Below, one piece after another: positions 48,585 through 58,672 of a DNA stretch of 64,000 bases; the stretch's first letter is position 1, and each line of letters begins with the position of its first letter. The position numbers were made by a program, and so were the translations under genes. The stretch is from Stenotrophomonas_A sp035629025 (lineage in GTDB: Bacteria; Pseudomonadota; Gammaproteobacteria; Xanthomonadales; Xanthomonadaceae). Location of the stretch: contig DASPIU010000044.1 in NCBI GenBank assembly GCA_035629025.1, positions 1-64,000 on the forward strand. Reading direction: 5' to 3'. Below the pieces are notes generated by a model. The model saw nothing but the letters and a program-made list of their open reading frames with translations. It was not told the origin of the DNA and did not search any database.

Positions 48585-49604
48585 ATGCACACTTCGACCC
48601 CGCGTTCCCGGCTGATTCGCGCATTGCTCGCTGCGCAACTGCTGCTGGCCGGCACCGCCGCTGCCGCCACACCGCCCACCCCGGCCGCTGCATCCACCGC
48701 GCCCGGCGCGCTGGTCGCCAACAAGCACGTCGATGCCGGTGACCTGAACATCGGCTACGCCGAGCTGGGCCCGGCCAAGGGCGAAGTGGTCATCCTGCTG
48801 CACGGCTGGCCCTACGACATCAACAGCTATGCCGAAGTGGCGCCTCGACTGGCGGCGCAGGGCTACCGCGTCATCGTCCCGCACCTGCGCGGCTATGGCA
48901 GCACACGCTTCCGCTCGGCGCAGACGCCGCGCAATGGCGAGCCGGCGGCACTGGCTTCCGACGTCATCGCGCTGATGGACGCGCTGCAGATCAAGCGCGC
49001 CACACTGGCCGGCTTCGACTGGGGCGCACGCTCGGCCGATATCGTTGCGGCGTTGTGGCCGCAGCGGGTCAAGGCGCTGGTGTCGGTGAGCGGCTATCTG
49101 ATCGGCAGCCAGGAGGCCGGGCGCAAGCCGTTGCCACCGCAGGCGGAATTGCAGTGGTGGTACCAGTTCTATTTCGCCACCGACCGCGGCCGCGACGGCT
49201 ACGCGCAGTACACCCACGACTTCGCCCGGCAGATCTGGCAGCTGGCCTCGCCGCAATGGAAGTTCGACGACGCCACCTTCGCCCGCAGTGCCGCGGCGCT
49301 GGACAACCCGGACCAGGTCGCCATCGTCGTGCACAACTACCGCTGGCGCCTGGGCCTGGCCGAGGGCGAACCGAAGTACGCGGCGCTGGAGCAGCAGCTG
49401 GCGCAGGCGCCGTCGATCAGCGTGCCGACCATCACCATCGAAGGCGACGCCAACGGCGCGCCGCATCCGCAGCCGGCGGCGTATGCGTCCAAGTTCACCG
49501 GCAAGTACGAACACCGCACCTTCAGCGGCGGCATCGGCCACAACCCGCCGCAGGAAGCGCCTGAGGAGTTCACCCAGGCGGTGATCGACGCCACGCGGCT
49601 GTAG
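48585..49604 (+). CDS. Exported alpha/beta hydrolase, epoxide-hydrolase-like
   Basis: 339 residues with a signal peptide (LIRALLAAQLLLAGTAAAA). VILLHGWPYDINSY is the oxyanion loop, the nucleophile is an Asp in LAGFDWGARSAD (Asp, as in epoxide hydrolases and haloalkane dehalogenases), and the base His is in GGIGHNPPQEAPEEF. The cap region contains WWYQFYFATDRG. Acts in the periplasm; substrate unknown. The ATG at 48585 was chosen for the signal peptide. Confidence 0.88.
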   Translation: MHTSTPRSRLIRALLAAQLLLAGTAAAATPPTPAAASTAPGALVANKHVDAGDLNIGYAELGPAKGEVVILLHGWPYDINSYAEVAPRLAAQGYRVIVPHLRGYGSTRFRSAQTPRNGEPAALASDVIALMDALQIKRATLAGFDWGARSADIVAALWPQRVKALVSVSGYLIGSQEAGRKPLPPQAELQWWYQFYFATDRGRDGYAQYTHDFARQIWQLASPQWKFDDATFARSAAALDNPDQVAIVVHNYRWRLGLAEGEPKYAALEQQLAQAPSISVPTITIEGDANGAPHPQPAAYASKFTGKYEHRTFSGGIGHNPPQEAPEEFTQAVIDATRL

Positions 49605-49693
49605 CCGCGACCTGCTGGCCTCGGCCATCGCGCTTCGCCGTGTCTGTCCGCCGCGTGCCCCGCCCGCTGGGCGCGCCTTGCCAGGAGTTGCTC

Positions 49694-49771
49694 ATGAGTA
49701 CCGCTGGTTCCGTTCTCTCTTCCAAGGCCACGCGCGGCAACATCGGCGCGCAGGTTTGCGTGCGCCCATGA
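49694..49771 (+). CDS. Short upstream open reading frame coupled to ccdA-like gene
   Basis: 25 codons, from MSTAGSVL to QVCVRP, with AGGAG 7 bases before the ATG; its TGA overlaps the ATG of the next gene (CCATGATC). The downstream gene has no ribosome binding site of its own, so ribosomes ending here probably start it. It may be a leader peptide or the remnant of an older gene. Not recognised. Confidence 0.45.
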   Translation: MSTAGSVLSSKATRGNIGAQVCVRP

Positions 49772-50472
49772 TCACTTACCTCCTGGCCATTGCCGCCGGC
49801 ATCGCCACCGTGCTTTCGCCGTGCATCCTGCCGGTCCTGCCGATCGTGCTGGCAACGACGGCAGGACGCGGCCGCAGCGGACCGCTGTTTGTCATCGCTG
49901 GCTTTGTCGCCACGTTTGCCGCCAGCGGCTTGTTGATCGGTGCCTTGTCGGCGTCCTCCGGGGCGTTGCAGGGCGGCATCCGCACCGGCTCGATCGTGGT
50001 GCTGCTGCTTGCCGGCCTGGCCTGCTTCTGGCCCGCGCCGTTCGACGCCCTGGTCGCGAAGTTCCAGCAGTGGCGCGCCGCGCGCGGTTCGGCGCCAAGG
50101 CAGCACGCGCGCAGCGACGGCCGGCTCGGTGCCGTGCTGGTCGGCGCATCGCTGGGGCTGGCATGGACCCCTTGCGCCGGACCGGTGCTGGCGTCGGTGC
50201 TGTCGCTGGCCGCCAGTACCCAGGCCCCCGCGCAGGCCACGGCGTTGCTTGGCCTGTACGCCGCCGGCGCCGGTTTGCCGATGCTCGGCATCGCCTACGG
50301 CGGGCAGTGGGTGGACACGCGGCTGGGCTTCTTCCAGCGCCGCGCCAGCCTGTTCCGCCGCCTGTTCGGTGCCCTGGCCATCGGGGTGGCCGTTCTCCAG
50401 TTGTTGCAGTACGACGTACTCGTTTCGGCCTGGGCCACCGAATGGCTCCCCTCCGTTGCACAAGGACTCTGA
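49768..50472 (+). CDS. CcdA/DsbD-type membrane electron-transfer protein
   Basis: 234 residues, six membrane helices with the two Cys-Pro motifs that relay electrons from cytoplasmic thioredoxin: VLSPCILPVLPIV at the start and LAWTPCAGPVLASVL in the centre. The CcdA domain passes electrons to periplasmic thioredoxin-like partners. The lipoprotein gene 2 bp downstream is such a partner, so the pair may be a split form of the fused CcdA-thioredoxin DipZ. ATG at 49768 gives the first Cys helix intact. Confidence 0.9.
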   Translation: MITYLLAIAAGIATVLSPCILPVLPIVLATTAGRGRSGPLFVIAGFVATFAASGLLIGALSASSGALQGGIRTGSIVVLLLAGLACFWPAPFDALVAKFQQWRAARGSAPRQHARSDGRLGAVLVGASLGLAWTPCAGPVLASVLSLAASTQAPAQATALLGLYAAGAGLPMLGIAYGGQWVDTRLGFFQRRASLFRRLFGALAIGVAVLQLLQYDVLVSAWATEWLPSVAQGL

Positions 50473-50474
50473 TC

Positions 50475-51017
50475 ATGAACAAGCTCAAACCCCTGGTGAT
50501 GTTGCTGGCGGCCTGCGTGTTTGCCAGCGCCTGCTCGCCGCAAGTGCAGGCCGACCCCGTCGAGGCCACGCACAGCGCACCGGCGCCGATGGCCCCGGAA
50601 TTCAAGGGCATCGACCACTGGCTCAACAGCCCGCCACAGACCCTGCAGCAGCTGCGCGGCAAGGTGGTGCTGGTGGAGTTCTGGACCTATTCGTGCATCA
50701 ACTGCATCCACGTGCTGCCGCATGTGAAGCAGTGGCATGCCGATTACAAGGACAAGGGACTGGTGGTCATCGGCGTGCATACGCCCGAATACGGCTACGA
50801 GAAGCAGCTCAACAACCTGCAGGCGGCGGTGAAGCGCTTCGGCATCACCTATCCGGTGGCGCAGGACAACGGCTACCAGACCTGGAACGCCTACGGCAAC
50901 CAGTACTGGCCGGCGCTGTACCTGATCGACCAGAACGGCCGCGTCGTCTACCAGCACTTCGGCGAGGGCGGCTACGCCCAGACCGAGGCCAGGATCCAGC
51001 AATTGCTGGCCCACTGA
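50475..51017 (+). CDS. Thioredoxin-like (TlpA/DipZ-type) lipoprotein
   Basis: 180 residues. Lipobox ASAC after LVMLLAACVF, with the Cys near residue 20. The thioredoxin fold has the active site in FWTYSCINCIHVLPHVK (CINC) and cis-Pro in YWPALYLIDQNG. The CINC site and the sequence IGVHTPEY match the DipZ-type thioredoxin domain. Probably tethered to the outer face of a membrane and kept reduced by the CcdA protein encoded 2 bp upstream. Target thiols unknown. Confidence 0.9.
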   Translation: MNKLKPLVMLLAACVFASACSPQVQADPVEATHSAPAPMAPEFKGIDHWLNSPPQTLQQLRGKVVLVEFWTYSCINCIHVLPHVKQWHADYKDKGLVVIGVHTPEYGYEKQLNNLQAAVKRFGITYPVAQDNGYQTWNAYGNQYWPALYLIDQNGRVVYQHFGEGGYAQTEARIQQLLAH

Positions 51018-51027
51018 GGAGTTCGCC

Positions 51028-51870
51028 ATGTCACAGCAAACCTCATCACAGAGATGGTTGATTACCGGCAGTTCGCGCGGCCTCGGCCGCGCCCTGGCCG
51101 AAGCGGTGCTGCAGGCCGGGCACCGCCTGGTCGCCACCGCGCGCGATCCGGAGCAGCTCGCGGTGCTGTCCACGCAATATGGCGATGCCGTGCGCACCGT
51201 CGCACTCGACGTCACCGATCCGCTGGCCGCGCAGCGCGCGGTGCAGGCCGCGAGCGAGGCCTTCGGCGGCCTCGATGTGCTGGTCAACAACGCCGGCCAG
51301 GGCGACGTGAATGCCGTGGAAGACACCTCGCTGGAGGATTTCCGCCGCCAGATCGAGACCAACCTGTTCGGCACGATCATCGTGACCAAGGCGGCGATCC
51401 CATTGATGCGCGAGCAGCGCAGTGGCCACATCATCCAGTTGTCGTCGGTGGGTGGGCGCATTGGCGCGCCCGGCCGCGCGCCCTACTCTGCCGCCAAGTG
51501 GGGCGTGGAGGGCTTTTCCGAGTCGCTGGCGCTGGAAATGGCGCTGGTGGGTGTGCATGTCACATTGGTCGAGCCGGGCGGGTTTCGCACGGATTTCGCC
51601 GGCGCTTCGACCACGCTGCGCGAAGGGCGTGCCGATTACGACGCAGTGGTCGGCGCCGCGGCGCGCCGGCAGCGTGCGTATGACGGGCAGCAGCCGGGCG
51701 ACCCGAAGCGCGCGGCGCAGGCGATCCTGCGGATCGCGGCGATGGATGATCCGCCGCTGCGGATCGCGCTGGGCAGCGATGCAGCCGATGCGATCGAGGC
51801 GGCGGATGTGAAGCGGCTGGAGGAGTTGCGGCGGTGGTGGGGGTTGAGTGTGTCGACGGATTTTCGCTAG
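51028..51870 (+). CDS. Short-chain dehydrogenase/reductase
   Basis: 280 residues. TGSSRGLGRALAEAVL, NNAGQGDVN, LSSVGGRIG and the YxxxK motif in APYSAAKWGVEGFSE mark a classical SDR; LVEPGGFRTDFAG and a long C-terminus (LRIALGSDAADAIEAADVK) are like retinol-dehydrogenase-type or oxidoreductase SDRs. 10 bp after the lipoprotein gene, so in the same operon as the CcdA pair. GGAG lies before the ATG. Substrate unknown. Confidence 0.9.
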   Translation: MSQQTSSQRWLITGSSRGLGRALAEAVLQAGHRLVATARDPEQLAVLSTQYGDAVRTVALDVTDPLAAQRAVQAASEAFGGLDVLVNNAGQGDVNAVEDTSLEDFRRQIETNLFGTIIVTKAAIPLMREQRSGHIIQLSSVGGRIGAPGRAPYSAAKWGVEGFSESLALEMALVGVHVTLVEPGGFRTDFAGASTTLREGRADYDAVVGAAARRQRAYDGQQPGDPKRAAQAILRIAAMDDPPLRIALGSDAADAIEAADVKRLEELRRWWGLSVSTDFR

Positions 51871-51898
51871 ACAGCGGCGCCGGCATTGCATTTCCCGG

Positions 51899-51927
51899 AA
51901 ACGAACAACCCCCGGTGTGACCGGGGG
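51899..51927 (-). terminator. Terminator of ssb
   Basis: On the minus strand CCCCCGGT / ACCGGGGG form an 8-bp stem with a 3-base loop, followed by TTGTTCGTTT. It lies 47 bp after the ssb stop; the stem could also end transcription of the SDR gene coming from the other side. Confidence 0.7.
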
Positions 51928-51973
51928 CTGTGGAGGGCGAACCTGGAACTCGCCCGGAATGCAGCGCAGAGGA

Positions 51974-52462
<489 letters not shown>

Positions 52463-52569
52463 AGCTTTTCCGTCCGGTGATACTGGGAATGTGGGGCGGC
52501 GAACGCGGCGGCGCGGAGCGCGGCACCGGATCGGCCGGCGGATCGCCCGGCGGGCCATCCGAAGCGGGC

Positions 52570-52575
52570 ATATTA
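52570..52575 (-). promoter_or_regulatory. Possible -10 box of ssb
   Basis: TAATAT on the minus strand, in a GC-rich surround, about 108 bp upstream of the ssb ATG. The leader would be near 100 nt. Confidence 0.3.
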
Positions 52576-52717
52576 ACAGCACCGGCCGGTGCCTCCCCGC
52601 CCCGGCGCGGCGCGGATGGCTGCCGTGGCATCGGAGTCTGCCGCTTGCGGCGTCAGCCCGCCGCCCGTGCCCCGCTCAGGCTGGCGCGCAGGGTGAAGCC
52701 CCGGCGCGCCTGGGCGC

Positions 52718-53131
52718 TCAGCGCACCGCTACCTGGATCGCGAACTCCACCTTGTCGCCGCGCCGGGCACTGGCGCGCATCTGGTACACCTGGACCACGT
52801 ACTCGCCGTCGGCCGGCAGCTTGCCCTGCCAGGCAGTGCCCGTGCCGCCATTGCCAATGGCCTGGGCGGTGCCGGGCTCATCCCCGGGCTTGAACACGTT
52901 GAAACTGGCATTGGGGCTGCCAGTCACTTTCACTTCCAGGGTCTGGCCGGCCTTGGCGCCGATCGTGTAATGCACGCTGTCGTAGCCGCTGAAATGGCCC
53001 TTGAGCGTGGCCTCGCTGGCGCCGTGGGTGAAGTGGACCGGCACCGTGGTGACCTGGTCGGCGCCGGAGGCGGACAGGGTCAGGCCGGCGAGCAGACAGG
53101 CCAGCGCAAGAACGGCAAATACATGCTTCAT
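52718..53131 (-). CDS. Small exported protein with a PPC-like domain
   Basis: 137 residues. Signal peptide VFAVLALACLLAGLTLSASG; the mature part (TTVPVHFTHGASEATLKGHFSGYDSV is split across residues 25-50) then YTIGAKAGQTLEVKVTG and NASFNVFKPG, ADGEYVVQVYQMR: the strand pattern of bacterial pre-peptidase C-terminal or carbohydrate-binding-like domains. Probably a periplasmic binding or stabilising protein. GGAGGA precedes the ATG at 53131. Divergent from ispB. Confidence 0.8.
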   Translation of the reverse strand: MKHVFAVLALACLLAGLTLSASGADQVTTVPVHFTHGASEATLKGHFSGYDSVHYTIGAKAGQTLEVKVTGSPNASFNVFKPGDEPGTAQAIGNGGTGTAWQGKLPADGEYVVQVYQMRASARRGDKVEFAIQVAVR

Positions 53132-53402
53132 GCTTTCCTCCGGGTTGAAGAACATCGCAAACAAAGCCATCTGCATCGGCCGCAAGGCCGAGTCGATCGG
53201 TAGAACGCGTGTTTCCCGTAAGACAGTGACCGCGCGGCGCCTCTCCCCATGCACGCGGCGGTCTGGCGCAGACTAGCCCAATCGCGCCGGCACGCCTCCC
53301 GCAGCGCAGCAAGCGGGTCGCGGCTGGTGCGGTGGCGCAGCACGCGAACGCCGCGGCAACGGCAGTCGCCTATAATTCCGCGACGCATCCAGCCCGAACC
53401 GC
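53132..53402. promoter_or_regulatory. Divergent intergenic region with the ispB promoter
   Basis: TATAAT at 53371-53376 is a perfect -10 box 26 bases before the ispB ATG. No clear -35 was found. The rest, toward the PPC-like gene, shows no recognisable site. Confidence 0.5.
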
Positions 53403-54401
53403 ATGAGCCTCGCCGAAGACCTCCGCCCCGCCCTGGGCCTGCCCCAGATCCAGCAGCTCGCAGCCCCCGACATGGCGGCGGTGGATGCCCTGATCCGCAG
53501 TCGCCTGGCTTCGGACGTGGTGCTGATCAACCAGATCGCCGACCACATCATCTCCGCCGGCGGCAAGCGCCTGCGGCCGATGCTGGTCATGCTCGCCGGG
53601 CGCGCGCTTGGCGGCAGCGGCGCCGAGCACCACCAGCTGGCGGCGATCATCGAGTTCATCCACACCTCGACCCTGCTGCACGACGACGTGGTGGACGAGT
53701 CCGACCTGCGCCGCGGGCGCAGCACCGCCAACGCCCTGTGGGGCAATGCGCCGAGCGTGCTGGTCGGCGACTTCCTCTACTCGCGCAGCTTCCAGCTGAT
53801 GGTCGAGCTGGACCGGATGCCGGTCATGCGCATCCTCGCCGACACCACCAACCGCATCGCCGAAGGCGAAGTGCTGCAGCTGCTGCACGTGCACAACCCC
53901 GATACCGACGAAGCGGCCTACCTGCGGGTGATCGAGCGCAAGACCGCGGTACTGTTTGCCGCCGGCACGCGCCTGGGCGCGCTGGCCAGTGGCGCCGACG
54001 AGGCCATGCAGCAGCGCCTGTACGACTACGGCATGCAGCTGGGCTACGCGTTCCAGATCGCCGATGACGTGCTCGATTACGCCGCCGATGCCGCCGACCT
54101 GGGCAAGAACCTGGGCGACGACCTGGCCGAGGGCAAGGCTACCCTGCCGCTGATCCACGCCATCGCCCACTCCGACGCCGCCACCCAGGCGCGCCTGCGC
54201 CAGGTGGTGGAACAGGGCGATTCGGCGGCGATGCCCGAGGTACTGGCCGCCATCCACGCCACCGGCGGGCTGGAATACAGCCGCCAGCGCGCGACCGAAT
54301 ACGCGGAGGCCGCCGAGCGTGCGCTCGATGGGCTGGTGGAGAATGAAGCGGTGGCTGCGCTGCGGGGTCTGGCGCGGTATGCGGTGGCGCGGACTTATTG
54401 A
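53403..54401 (+). CDS. ispB: Octaprenyl diphosphate synthase (polyprenyl synthetase)
   Basis: 332 residues. It extends farnesyl diphosphate with isopentenyl diphosphate to make the ubiquinone side chain. Both Asp-rich motifs are present, LLHDDVVDESDLRRG (about residue 95) and QIADDVLDYAAD (about 220), with SVLVGDFLYSRSFQLMVEL between. The length and motif spacing fit IspB. Its -10 box lies 26 bases upstream. The final codons shift toward GGT/GCG bias, as seen in other 3' ends here. Confidence 0.94.
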   Translation: MSLAEDLRPALGLPQIQQLAAPDMAAVDALIRSRLASDVVLINQIADHIISAGGKRLRPMLVMLAGRALGGSGAEHHQLAAIIEFIHTSTLLHDDVVDESDLRRGRSTANALWGNAPSVLVGDFLYSRSFQLMVELDRMPVMRILADTTNRIAEGEVLQLLHVHNPDTDEAAYLRVIERKTAVLFAAGTRLGALASGADEAMQQRLYDYGMQLGYAFQIADDVLDYAADAADLGKNLGDDLAEGKATLPLIHAIAHSDAATQARLRQVVEQGDSAAMPEVLAAIHATGGLEYSRQRATEYAEAAERALDGLVENEAVAALRGLARYAVARTY

Positions 54402-54454
54402 GGCTGGGTGGCTTCGGCGCGTTGGCCGCCATCTGGTTGATGGCGGCTTCGTTG

Positions 54455-54477
54455 GTCGCGGCTAAAGCCGCTCCTAC
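54455..54477 (-). repeat. Single REP palindrome, reverse
   Basis: One reverse copy with a single change (GCGGCTAAAGCCGC) between ispB and the convergent hydrolase gene. Confidence 0.8.
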
Positions 54478-54531
54478 AGGGGCTCGGGCGAGTTTGTGCG
54501 TCGCCTGGGGCCCGTGGTCATTTGGCGCGCA

Positions 54532-55329
54532 TCAGTCGCCGAAGCGCTCTTCGAAGAAGTCGTCCATCATCCGATAGGCGCGCTTGGCCGCGCGTGGGTT
54601 GTAGACGCAACCCGGCGGGCTGTTGGCATCGGCCTCGGCAAAACAGTGCACCGCGCCGCTGAAGTTGACGAACTGCCAGTCCGCGCCACCGGCGTCCATT
54701 TCCTTCTGGAACGCGACGATGTTCTCGGGGGTGACGCTGCGATCGTCGGCACCATTGAGCACCAGCACCGGTGCCTTGACCGCGCCGGCCTGCGCCGGCA
54801 TGTCCGTGGTAATGCCGCCGTGCAGGCTGACCACGCCCGCCAGCGGCGCGCCCGCGCGCGCCAGCTCCAACACGGTAGTGCCGCCGAAGCAGAAGCCGAG
54901 CGCGCCGATGCGCGCCGGATCGACCGGCGCCTTGCCGGCCTGCGCCTTGAGCGCGTCCACTGCCTTCAACGCGCGGGCCCGCAAGGTGGCGCGGTCGCTG
55001 CGCAGCTTGCCGGAAACCTGGCCGGCTTCCTCGTCGTTCTTCGGCCGCACGTTCTTGCCGTAGACATCGGCAACCAGCACCACGTAGTCGTCGCCGGCGA
55101 TCTGCTTGGCTTTGGCCACCGCCGACTCATTGACGCCGCGCCAGTTGGGCACCATCACCAGCCCGGGGCGCTTGCCTTCGCCATCATCGTCGTAGACCAG
55201 CACGCCGCTGAAAGTGTCCTGCCCCACCTTCCACTCGACCGGCCGGGCCTGCATCGCCGCCGAAGCCGACAGCGGCAACGCCACCGCCAGCAAACCCACC
55301 GTCCACAACAAGGGATTGCGCCTGCTCAT
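54532..55329 (-). CDS. Exported dienelactone-hydrolase-family protein
   Basis: 265 residues. A signal peptide (NPLLWTVGLLAVALPLSASA) is followed by the DLH fold: VMVPNWRGVNES, the nucleophile Cys in LGFCFGGTTVLEL (about residue 148), Asp in LVLNGADDRSVTPE, and His in SGAVHCFAEADAN. Such enzymes open lactone rings or hydrolyse esters. The signal peptide suggests a periplasmic enzyme; substrate unknown. GGAGG precedes the ATG at 55329. Confidence 0.88.
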   Translation of the reverse strand: MSRRNPLLWTVGLLAVALPLSASAAMQARPVEWKVGQDTFSGVLVYDDDGEGKRPGLVMVPNWRGVNESAVAKAKQIAGDDYVVLVADVYGKNVRPKNDEEAGQVSGKLRSDRATLRARALKAVDALKAQAGKAPVDPARIGALGFCFGGTTVLELARAGAPLAGVVSLHGGITTDMPAQAGAVKAPVLVLNGADDRSVTPENIVAFQKEMDAGGADWQFVNFSGAVHCFAEADANSPPGCVYNPRAAKRAYRMMDDFFEERFGD

Positions 55330-55386
55330 CGGACTGCCTCCGGTTGGATGTGGCGCGAGTGTAGCCCGGCGCGGCGTCACCTGCGC

Positions 55387-55547
55387 TTGTGCACAGCCGG
55401 TGTGGATTGAAGCGGGAGAAGCCTGTGGACAATTGTTCGCAGCCCTTGCGCGGCAAGGGCCCTGCGATGGATGGTCAATATTTCGCCAGCGTTGTTCGTG
55501 TTTCTCCACAGCGGGTGTGGACGACTTGCGGGGAAGTTTGTGGATAA
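55387..55547. promoter_or_regulatory. Cluster of DnaA-box-like sites
   Basis: Six 9-mers resembling TTATNCACA in 161 bp: TTGTGCACA 55387, TGTGGATTG 55401 (two changes), TGTGGACAA 55424, TTCTCCACA 55502, TGTGGACGA 55516 (two changes), and TGTGGATAA 55539, the exact complement of TTATCCACA. Four on one strand share the same direction. Such a cluster can titrate or activate DnaA (datA/DARS-like), regulate a nearby gene, or mark an origin; no dnaA, dnaN or rpmH is near. Confidence 0.5.
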
Positions 55548-55634
55548 CTGCGCGCAAGGCAGAACGCGCAGGGCTTTGCGGCGGATTGGTGAAAAATTGG
55601 CCAGCCCTGGGTCTGACGGATCGGGGCTGCGCTC

Positions 55635-55657
55635 GTCGGGGCTGAAGCCCCTCCCAC
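55635..55657 (-). repeat. REP palindrome, GGGG subtype
   Basis: A reverse copy of the GTGGGAGGGGCTTCAGCCCC subtype. Confidence 0.8.
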
Positions 55658-55698
55658 AATGACCCCAGACCGCCGCCGTGATGGGTGATGGATGCACT

Positions 55699-55789
55699 GT
55701 AGGAGCGGCTTCAGCCGCGACCGGAAATCGTCGGCTGCGGGGAGCTTCTGGGACAGGGAATTTCTGGTCGCGGCTGAAGCCGCTCCTAC
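55699..55789. repeat. Inverted REP pair
   Basis: A forward REP at 55699-55721 and a reverse copy at 55767-55789, joined by a 45-bp linker without the GATCTGGCAGAT motif found in other pairs. Located just after the murD2 stop. Confidence 0.85.
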
Positions 55790-55834
55790 AAAATGCGGGT
55801 CAGGGATGTGGTCAATCGGCCAACGCGCTCGCGA

Positions 55835-57233
55835 TCACGCCACACCCAACCCCGCAATCGACACGATCGCGTCCGCGTCAAACCCCGACAGCTCGGCGAA
55901 GTGCCGGCCGCGAGCCACGTAGTCGCGGTACGCACCGAAGCTGGGCGCCCCGGGCGACAGCAACAGCGCGCCACCGGCGCTGCCCAACGCGGTCCGTGCC
56001 AGCGTGATCGCCTGCGGCAGGTCGGCGGCAGCATGCAGGCCGAAGCGGCCGGCTGCGGCAAGCGGCGCCAGCAGCGCGAGGATACGCGGGCCATTGGCGC
56101 CCATGGTGACGATCTCCACCGGCGGCTCGGCATCGCTGGCCATGTGCTCGGCAAAGTCGTGCCAGTCCAGCCCGCGGTCGTGGCCGCCGACCAGCACGGC
56201 CACGCGCTGGCCGGGGAAACAGGCCAGCGCCGCCAACGTCGCGTGCGGCGTGGTGCTGATGGAATCATTGACGTAGCGGATGCCGTCACGCGCGCCCAGG
56301 GTCTGCAGGCGATTGGGCAGCGGCTGGAAGGTCAGCGCGGCCGCAGCCATCCGCGCGGCATCCAGGCCCAGCGCCTCGATCGCGGCCAGCACCGCGCACA
56401 GGTTGCCGCGGTTGTGGCGGCCCGGCAGGGGCACGCGCGCGGTGTCCAGTACCGCAACCTCGCCGCGATACACCACGTCCTCGCGCATGTGCCAACCCTG
56501 CGGCTGGTTGAACCAGCGCACCTCGCTGGCGGTGAGCTGCGGGCCGAGTGCGGCCAGGCGCGGGTCCTGCGCATTGAGCAGGGCGATGCGCGGTGCGGCT
56601 TCGGTGACCAGCGCGAGCTTGTCGGCGACATAGCGCGCTTCGTCGCCGTGCCAGTCCAGGTGTTCGGGGAACAGGTTCAACACCACCGCCACCTGCGGGC
56701 GCGCACCGCTGCGCGCGACTTCGCGGGTCTGGTAGCTGGACAGTTCGATCGCCCAGTATTGCGGCGGCGGCTGCGGCGCCAGCACTTCCAGCAGCGGCAG
56801 GCCGATGTTGCCGGCCAGCGCGGTGCGGTGGCCGTCGGCGCGCAGCAGGTGGGCCAGCAGCGCGGTGGTGGTGCTCTTGCCCTTGGTGCCGGTGATGCAG
56901 ACCGCCCCAGGCACGATGCCGCCGGGTTGCGCATGTTCGGCAAACCACAGCGCGGTGGCGCCGATGAAGTGCGTGCCTGCCTGCGCGGCGGCCAGTGCCT
57001 CGGGCCGGTTCGGGCTGATGCCGGGCGACTTCACCACGATGGCAAAGCGCGACAGCGCCGCCGCGTCAACCACGGTTTCCACCTGCAGGCGGGCATCGCC
57101 CAATGCCTGGGCTTCGGCCAGCTCATGCTCGCCGCAGAACAGGGTCAGTGGCTGCTGCGGCAACGCCTGGCGAATGGCGGCATAGGCCGAACGGCCCTCG
57201 CGGCCCCAGCCCCAGAGGGCAACGCTCTGGCCC

Positions 57234-57253
<20 letters not shown>
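55835..57253 (-). CDS. murD2: UDP-N-acetylmuramoyl-L-alanine--L-glutamate ligase MurD2
   Basis: 472 residues from a GTG (57253) that gives VRISQLEGQSVALWGWGREG and has GGAG about 9 bases upstream; it overlaps the murL end by 20 bp. Mur-ligase domains: N-terminal Rossmann-like part, ATP loop VCITGTKGKSTTTALLAHLL (about residue 122), LNLFPEHLDWHGD, and a C-terminal domain with NDSISTTPHATLAAL and GGHDRGLDWHDF. In Xanthomonas the partner of MurL adds L-glutamate to UDP-MurNAc-L-Ala, after which MurL inverts the glutamate. Adjacency to murL supports that assignment over plain MurD. Confidence 0.88.
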
Positions 57254-58589
<1,336 letters not shown>

Positions 58590-58672
58590 GGTGTATTCGC
58601 AGGCAGGCAACCCGGTTTTCGCGCGCGGTTGCGCGCGGCCGGGGCAGTCATGTGGGGGAATGAAGCAGGGGC

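Larger units (their letters stand above)
55330..55834. other. 505-bp gene-free region: DnaA-box cluster and three REP palindromes
   Basis: No gene is supported. From 55387 to 55547 there is a cluster of DnaA-box-like 9-mers, followed by REP copies at 55635-55657 (GGGG subtype), 55699-55721 and 55767-55789. The DnaA-like part is AT-richer than its surroundings. Confidence 0.65.

Noticed and set aside
51028..51870. This SDR as a duplicate of the SDR genes at 27719 and 47788
   Set aside because: The three differ in cofactor loop, active-site surroundings and C-terminus; they are separate subfamilies.
55387..55547. The DnaA-box cluster as the chromosomal origin oriC
   Set aside because: No dnaA, dnaN, recF, gyrB or rpmH is nearby, and in Xanthomonadaceae the origin is known near dnaA. 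Kept only as a candidate accessory DnaA site.
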